Positions 58,485 to 64,000 of a stretch of DNA of 64,000 bases are shown here, one piece after another. Position numbers and translations under genes: made by a program. The notes under the pieces are model-generated. The model was given only the letters and a program-made list of their open reading frames with translations, searched no databases and was not told the origin of the DNA. The stretch is from Aquarana catesbeiana (lineage: Eukaryota; Chordata; Amphibia; Anura; Ranidae), in contig NC_133336.1 of the NCBI RefSeq assembly GCF_042186555.1, positions 193,809,437-193,873,436 on the forward strand. Reading direction: 5' to 3'. Numbering within the stretch: position 1 is the first letter of the stretch; every line of letters begins with the position of its first letter.

Positions 58485-58689
58485 GAGATACACATACCCG
58501 AGTGTTCTCGGCTTTTTTCGGCGCCGCTCACAGTCACGCCCAGTCCCGCCCTATGATGGACATAACACAGGTCCAGGGGCGGGACTGGGCATGACGGCGG
58601 CGCCGGAAAAAGCCGAGAACACTCGAGTATGTGTATCTCGGCTCCCTGCAGTCTCGGCGCCATTTTTTGAATCTACACCGAGTGCACAA

Positions 58690-58925
58690 AGCTGCACTGA
58701 CATGGCTGGACTGGGGCAGACCTGCACTAACGAAGCTGCACTGGGGCAAGGCTGCACTGAGGCAAGGCTGCACTGGGGCAAAGCTTCACTGACAAGGCTG
58801 CACTGGGGCAAAGCTGCACTGACAAGGCTGCACTGGGGCAAAGCTGCACTGACAAAGCTGCACTGACAAGGCTGCACTGACAAAGCTGCACTGACACTGA
58901 AAAGGCTGCAGATGGACAGATAAGG
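58690..58925. repeat. Minisatellite of 'gctgcactggggcaaa' and 'gctgcactgacaag' units
   Basis: About a dozen alternating 14-18 bp units. It gives Ser/Cys- or Trp-rich false proteins in several frames. Confidence 0.85.
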
Positions 58926-59115
58926 CTGCATTGATGGGCATTTTAATGTAAGTTTTTTTTTCCTTAAACTTCCCTCCTAAAAATTTTTTTTCCTTAAAAT
59001 TCTCTCCTAAACTTGGGGTGCGTGTTATACGCCGGCGCGTGTTATACGCCGATAAATACGGTAATTTAAATCAATTGTAAAAGCAGTCCATAAAAATTGT
59101 TATAAAAATAAACTC

Positions 59116-59538
59116 TAATGCCGCGTACACACGAGCGGTTTTGCCGAATAAACTCTGAAGGTTTCTCCAACGGAATTCCACTCAAGCTGTCTTGCATACA
59201 CACGGTCACACCAAAGTCCGACTGTCCAGAACGAGGTGACGTACAACACATACGACGGGTCTAGAAAAAGGAAGTTCAATAGCCAGTAGCCAATAGCTTC
59301 CGTCTCGTACTTGCTTCAGAGCATGCGTCATTTTTGCGTCGGAACAGCATACAGACAAATGGGTTTCCCGATAGTAATTAGTTCCGTTGGAAAAATTTAG
59401 AACATGTTCTCTATCTAAGCCCATCTGAATTTTCGAAGGGAAAAGTCTGATGGGGCATACACACGATCGGAATATACGATGAAAAGCTCCCATCGGACTT
59501 TTTCTAACAGACATTCCGCTCGTGTGTACGCGGCATAA
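59116..59538. mobile_element. Harbinger-type short element with TAA duplication
   Basis: Tips tgccgcgtacacacgagcgg and cgctcgtgtgtacgcggca, flanked by TAA (59116-59118, 59536-59538). Non-coding. Confidence 0.8.
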
Positions 59539-59893
59539 TTCTTAACCTAGTATTGTTGGGATAAAATAAAAAAGTAACAGTGACCTCAATTAAATGGAAA
59601 AATGCAGACAATGTTATCTTTGTGAATTGAACCATTACAGGTGCATCTAAAAAATTTGAATATCATCAAAAAGTTGATTTATTTAAGTAATTCAATTCAA
59701 AAAGTAAAACTCCTATATTATATAGATTCATTACACACAGAGTGATATATTGCAAGCATTTTTTTTTTAATTTTGATGATTATGGCTTAAAGCCATAATC
59801 ACTCAAACACTCAAAGTAACCTGTTGTCTGCTTCTAATACAAACAAACTGATTCTTCTATGTAAGTCTGAGGAGATCAGAAAATCTACTATAC
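59539..59893. other. Unassigned AT-rich intron sequence
   Basis: Includes 'ggtgcatctaaaaaatttga' at 59640, which looks like another Tc1-type terminus without a partner. A small hairpin lies at 59785-59805 (gattatggcttaaagccataatc). Confidence 0.35.
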
Positions 59894-60700
59894 ATACACT
59901 ATATTACCAAAAATGCACATGAACTTTAATGGCATCCCAGTCTTAGTCCGTAGAGTTCAATATTGAGTTGGCCCACCCTTTGCAGCTACAACAGCTTCTA
60001 CTCTTCTGGGAAGGCTGTCCACAAGGTTTAGGAGTGTGTCTATGGGAATGTTTGACCATTCTTCCAGAAGTGCATTTGTGAAGTTAGGCACTGATGTTGG
60101 ACAAGAAGGCCTGGCTTGCAGTCTCCCTCTAATTCACCCAAAGATGTTCTATCAGGTTGAGGTGCAGGCCAGTCAAGTTCCTCCACCCCAAACTCGCTTA
60201 CCCATGTCTTTATGGACCTTGCTTTGTGCACTGGTGTGCAGTCATGTTGGAATAGGAAGGGGTCATCCCAAAACTGTTCCCACAAAGTTGGGAGCATCAA
60301 ATTGTCCAAAATGTCTTGGTATGCTGATGCCTTAAGAGTTCCCTTCACTGGAACTAACGGGCCAAGCCCAACCCCTGGAAAACAATTAGAGTTGCCACCT
60401 CATCCCTTTAAACCCGAACACATATTAATTACACAGGTTCTGAGGCTAATTTAATGCAGATAAGTGAGTTTCATTACCACCCTAATCTGCCCACACCATA
60501 ATCCCTCCTCCGCCAAATGATTTGGACCAGTGCACAAAGCAAGGTCCATAAAGACATGGATGAGCAAGTTTGAAGCTGTTATAGCTACAAAGGGTGTGCC
60601 AACTCAATATTAAACCCTACAGACTAAGACTGGGATGCCATATAAGTTCATGTGCGTGTAAAGGCAGGCGTCCCAATACTTTAGGTAATATAGCGTGTGT
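59894..60700. mobile_element. Foldback Tc1-like element (copy 3), without the LINE insert
   Basis: Tips tacactatattaccaaaaat and the inverse near 60690. The - strand has the transposase C-terminal region (60040-60348: GTLKASAYQDILDNLMLPTL, FLFQHDCTPVHKARSIKTW). The short right arm (60520-60650) mirrors part of it. The LINE fragment found in copies 1 and 2 is absent, so this is the uninterrupted form, though 60380-60490 is locally rearranged. Confidence 0.75.
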
Positions 60701-60797
60701 ATATATATATCTATATAGATATATATAATATATATATATATATCTCTATAGAGATATATATATATATATATATCTCTATAGAGATATATATAGATAT
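60700..60797. repeat. (TA)n microsatellite with 'ctatagag' palindromes
   Basis: TA-rich tract with repeated tatctctatagagata units; low complexity. Confidence 0.9.
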
Positions 60798-62394
60798 ACA
60801 GTGGGGCAAGAAAGTATTTAGTCAGCCACCAATTGTGCAAGTTCTCCCACCTAAAAAGATGAGAGGGGCCTGTAATTGTCATCATAGGTATAACTATGAA
60901 AGACAAAATGTGGAAACAAATCCAAACAATCACATTGTCTGATTTTTGAAAGAATTTATTTGCAAATTATGGTGGAAAATAAGTATTTGGTCACCTACAA
61001 ACAAGCAAGATTTCTGGCTCTCACAGACCTGTATCTTCTTCTTTAAGAGGCTCCTCTGTCCTCCACTCATTACCTGTATTAATGGCACCTGTTTGAACTT
61101 GTTATCAGTATAAAAGACACCTGTCCACAACCTCAAACAGTCACACTCCAAACTCCACTATGGAGTTATAGAGCTGTCGAAGGACACCAGAAACAAAATT
61201 GTAGACCTGCACCAGGCTGGGAAGACTGAATCTGCAATAGGCAAGCAGCTTGGTGTGAAGAAATCAACAGTGGGAGCAATAATTAGAAAATGGAAGACAT
61301 ACAAGACCACTGATAATCTCCCTTGATCTGGGGCTCCACGCAAGATCTCACCCCGTGGGGTCAAAATGATCACAAGAACGGTGAGCAAAAATCCCAGAAC
61401 CACACGGGGGACCTAGTGAATGACCTGCAGGGAGCTGGGACCAACATAACAAAGGCTACCATCAGTAACACACTACGCCGCCAGGGACTCAGATCCTGCA
61501 GTGCCAGACGTGTTCCCCTGTTGAAGCCAGTACATGTTCGGACCTGTCTGAGGTTTGCTAGAGAGCATTTGGATGATCCAGAAGAGGATTGGGAGAATGT
61601 CATATGGTCAGATGAAACCAAAGTAAAACTGTTTAGTAGAAACACAACCCGTCGTGTTTGGAGGAGAGAGAATGCTAAGTTGCAACCAAAGAACACTATA
61701 CCTACTGTGAAGCATGGGGGTGGCAACATTATGCTTTGGGGCTGTATCTCTGCAAAGGGAGCAGGACGACTGATCCGTGTACATGAAAGAATGAATGGGG
61801 TCATGTATCGTGAGATTTTGAGTGCAAACCTCCTCCCATCAGCTAGGGCATCGAAGATGAAATGTGGCTGGGTCTTTCAGCATGACAATGATCCCAAACA
61901 CACCGCCCGGGCAACGAAGGAGTGGCTTCGTAAGAAGCATTTCAAGGTCCTGGAGTGGCCTAGCCAGTCTCCAGATCTCAACCCCATAGAAAACCTTTGG
62001 AGGGAGTTGAAAGTCCGTGTTGCCCAGCGACAGCCCCAAAACATCACTGCTCTAGAGGAGATCTGCATGGAGGAATGGGCCAACATACCAGCAACAGTGT
62101 GTGACAAACTTGTGAAGACTTACAGAAAACGTTTGACCTCTGTCATTGCCAACAAAGGATATATAACAAAGTATTGATATGAACTTTTACTATTGACCAA
62201 ATACTTATTTTCCACCATAATTTGCAAATACATTCTTTCAAAATCCAGACAATGTGATTGTCTGGAATTGTTTCCACATTTTGTCTCTCATAGTTGAGGT
62301 ATACCTATGATGACAATTACAGGCCTCTCTCATCTTTTTAAGTGGGAGAACTTGCACAATTGGTGGCTGACTAATTACTTTTTTGCCCCACTGT
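60798..62394 (+). mobile_element. Full-length Tc1-like transposon with long terminal inverted repeats
   Basis: Tips cagtggggcaagaaagtatt and the inverse ending ttgccccactg (62391), bounded by TA. The inverted similarity extends about 200 bp on each side ('acctataggt' region, 'ctcatctttttaagtgggag'). The transposase gene lies between them. Confidence 0.9.
61155..62177 (+). pseudogene. Tc1-like transposase, nearly complete, with one stop and one frameshift
   Basis: The N-terminal part (ELSKDTRNKIVDLHQAGKTE, GVKKSTVGAIIRKWK) shows the helix-turn-helix. It is broken by a TGA at about 61324 and a single-base loss in a G-run near 61408. From there the frame is open to the stop at 62177: GTNITKATISNTLRRQG, then the catalytic WSDETKVKLF, FQHDNDPKHTARATKEWL and SPDLNPIENLWRELK. 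The DD34E triad is intact. No ATG is found at the expected start. Tc1 transposases cut and paste at TA. Recently inactivated copy. Confidence 0.85.
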
Positions 62395-62519
<125 letters not shown>

Positions 62520-62790
62520 AAACGCAACACAACATGGTACCTTGCTGTCTGCAAGCTGTGATTCCACGGGGAATAGCTAATTTGCATCACAGAAATCAAG
62601 GATAAAATGTGTGAGGATCTTCAAAAGGTAAGTTTCCAAACTTCAAGATTGTTTAAATTAATAGGAGTAGGCTAGAAATAACTGGAAATTAGCATATGAT
62701 TATATAAGTTGACCATAGATATGCTTTAACATCTTTGTTGTGTTCTTTGAATTAGCTACTTATCTCAGGCCTCCCTTGTGTGTGTTTCAG

Positions 62791-63051
62791 ATTGGGTGAT
62801 CCTACAGACTCCATATTATGTTCACGAAGGAGATAACATAACTTTGAGGTGTCGCCATCTTCCTCAATATGATGCGGGACAGACAATATTCTACAAAGAC
62901 GACGTTGTCGTTCAAGACTGGACTTATATAGATGAATTCCTTATTGGAAATATGGATGTGCAGAAGACTGGGAAATACGCATGTACAAAACAAGTGCTCC
63001 ACTATGGAATGTACCACAGACATTCGGATGGAGCTTCCATTACAGTCCAAG
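62791..63051 (+). CDS. Ig-like D2 exon of the FcR-like gene
   Basis: 261 nt with phase-1 borders (acceptor tgtgtttcag ending 62790, donor gtactg from 63052). Begins DWVILQTP, the signature opening of FcR D2 domains. The first Cys is residue 21 (LRC), and the second is residue 65 in KTGKYAC. Strand C has IFYKDD, where FcRs carry Y/F-Y-K-D/N-G instead of Trp. NIT at 16-18 is a potential N-glycosylation site. In classical receptors D2 holds much of the Fc contact surface (family knowledge); whether this protein binds Ig cannot be told. The frame joins that of the D1 exon exactly. Confidence 0.9.
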
Positions 63052-63084
63052 GTACTGGCATTGGCAATATATTCTTTAAAGAGC

Positions 63085-63665
63085 TTAAAGAGGAAATAAA
63101 CCCTGTAACTTTTATCTTCTTTGTTTTAAATATATAAATAATGTAAATGATTACTAAGCCACACACATTTAAATTTCTCAAAAACGAGGTTTGCAAATAC
63201 CTTATTTCTCATTTTTATTATTTAGTGTCTTCTGGGTATTGGCCGCGCCATTCATACTCCTGTACGTTGAATCGTTTGTGGACGTCATTTCCACCCTTAC
63301 TAGCCTCGAGCCTCTAGCTTGATTGCTGTTACTACGGCAACAGAGCTAAGACCATGATGGTGACACAGTCACAAGAGGGAGAACCAGGAAGGAGAGGATC
63401 AGAGTGAAGCATTGTGAGGCTTCCCTCTGTGCCGTACACAGTGTAAGATAATGACCCGGCATGCAGAGGAGACAGAAACGGCACATGTGGTGTGCCGTTA
63501 AACGATATACGCAATGCACAAGCGTGGCTGACGTCACTGCACATTGAAGGACGATTTCTATCGCAACAAAAAAAAAAGTGAACTTTCACAGGCAGCGTTC
63601 AGCTGCCTGTGCTATATAGATTACGGAGTTCAAAAGTTGTAGTGGAGGGTTTACAACCACTTTAA
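63085..63665. mobile_element. TTAA-flanked non-autonomous element next to the D2 donor
   Basis: Starts TTAAAGAGGAAATAAACCCT (63085) and ends with the near-inverse AGGGTTTACAACCACTTTAA (63665). It lies only 33 bp after the D2 exon. Interior is GC-richer, no gene. Confidence 0.65.
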
Positions 63666-63689
63666 GTGTATTGCCCCTGGAAGAACAAG

Positions 63690-64000
63690 AATGAGTGGCA
63701 CACCCAAAAGTATGAGTCCAAGCACTAGGTTTATTCAGTTAAAACAGTCTAAAAAACCTATAGTGTAACGATACGTTTCAGTGAATGGAGAATGCACCCT
63801 TCATTTGGACTTGGAATTTTGGCTGACGTGAGGAATGGACTGGGATTAGTGGATGAGTGAATAATTTTATAATTCTAACAATAATGCACAATTATTACAG
63901 TGCACCAGTTTGTAATTTACCAATGTGAAATATTATTACCAATTTTCCCAAAGGTTTGCCCAGAGATTGAAGTCAAATTATAGGCATCCTCTGCAAAAAA
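63690..64000 (-). mobile_element. PLE pseudo-LTR fragment with degenerate hammerhead box
   Basis: On the - strand near 63764-63812: gaagggtgcattctccattcactGAAACGTATCGTT in outline, i.e. a GAAA box and CGTATCG stem, but the CTGANGA box is degraded to AATGAAG. The element continues to the window edge. Confidence 0.4.

Larger units (their letters stand above)
57335..59062. mobile_element. 'accgtatttatcgg' inverted-repeat element hosting a CR1
   Basis: Tips accgtatttatcggcctata and cgccgataaatacggt (ending 59062) are inverse and flanked by aatt (57331-57334, 59063-59066). Inside is a second palindrome (58482-58555 against 58580-58655, gccgagatacacatac and its inverse), a minisatellite (58690-58925) and a CR1 copy. 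Superfamily not assigned. Confidence 0.65.

Noticed and set aside
58551..58931. 126-codon frame of Gln/Pro/Cys/Ser repeats on the - strand
   Set aside because: Direct translation of a minisatellite; other frames of the same array are also open.

Overview
This looks like vertebrate, almost certainly anuran (frog) and probably ranid, nuclear DNA. The evidence is a very dense load of interspersed elements of types common in amphibians: DIRS, Penelope-like, L1 and CR1 retroelements, Tc1-like, Harbinger-like and TTAA-flanked DNA transposons, and short 'cgtacacacggtcggac' inverted-repeat elements. Coding sequence is split by GT-AG introns. There are no bacterial gene blocks.

Host genes. I see pieces of two Fc-receptor-like immunoglobulin-superfamily genes, both on the + strand, head to tail. 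The left one contributes only its 3' end: a 35-nt cytoplasmic exon (2610-2644) and a last coding exon (4331-4429) that ends in a tail with two tyrosine motifs, IYSAL and IYQNT. The right one starts, within the window, with a 21-nt signal-peptide mini-exon (50921-50941), which is a hallmark of the FcR family. It continues with an Ig D1 exon (53532-53789) and an Ig D2 exon beginning DWVILQ (62791-63051), then runs off the right edge. All Ig-region junctions are phase 1, so the frame reads straight through. The exons for the first half of the leader and for the transmembrane segment were not found.

Layout. 1-2600: foldback and degraded repeats. 2610-4735: tail of the left gene, with a retroelement insertion in its intron. 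4736-11900: Penelope-like element (PLE) with GIY-YIG endonuclease, Tc1 foldback, a Tc1 relic, and a pair of inverted-repeat elements. 12325-17466: DIRS element with inverted terminal repeats and an in-frame gag-RT deletion. 17700-20660: Tc1 relic and a 'ttaaccactt' repeat. 20911-25513: a stack of nested insertions. 25973-32612: hAT-like element carrying a 32-bp minisatellite, into which a PLE fragment was inserted, into which an L1 with an intact 1248-codon ORF2 was inserted. 32665-40520: CR1, Tc1, PLE and TTAA elements. 40591-50808: a 10-kb Harbinger transposon bounded by TAA, with MADF, Myb-like and transposase genes, all broken, and itself hit by three insertions. 50921-64000: the right FcR-like gene, with introns full of Tc1, CR1 and Harbinger-type short elements.

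The main non-gene theme is a set of hammerhead-ribozyme-like motifs (CTGANGA, stem II, GAAA, a short palindromic stem III such as CGCG or CGTACG, then GTC/GTT/GTA). They lie in the pseudo-LTRs of PLE insertions, several of which are arranged as inverted pairs and flanked by 12-16 bp target-site duplications. All calls come from reading the sequence; no database search was possible.
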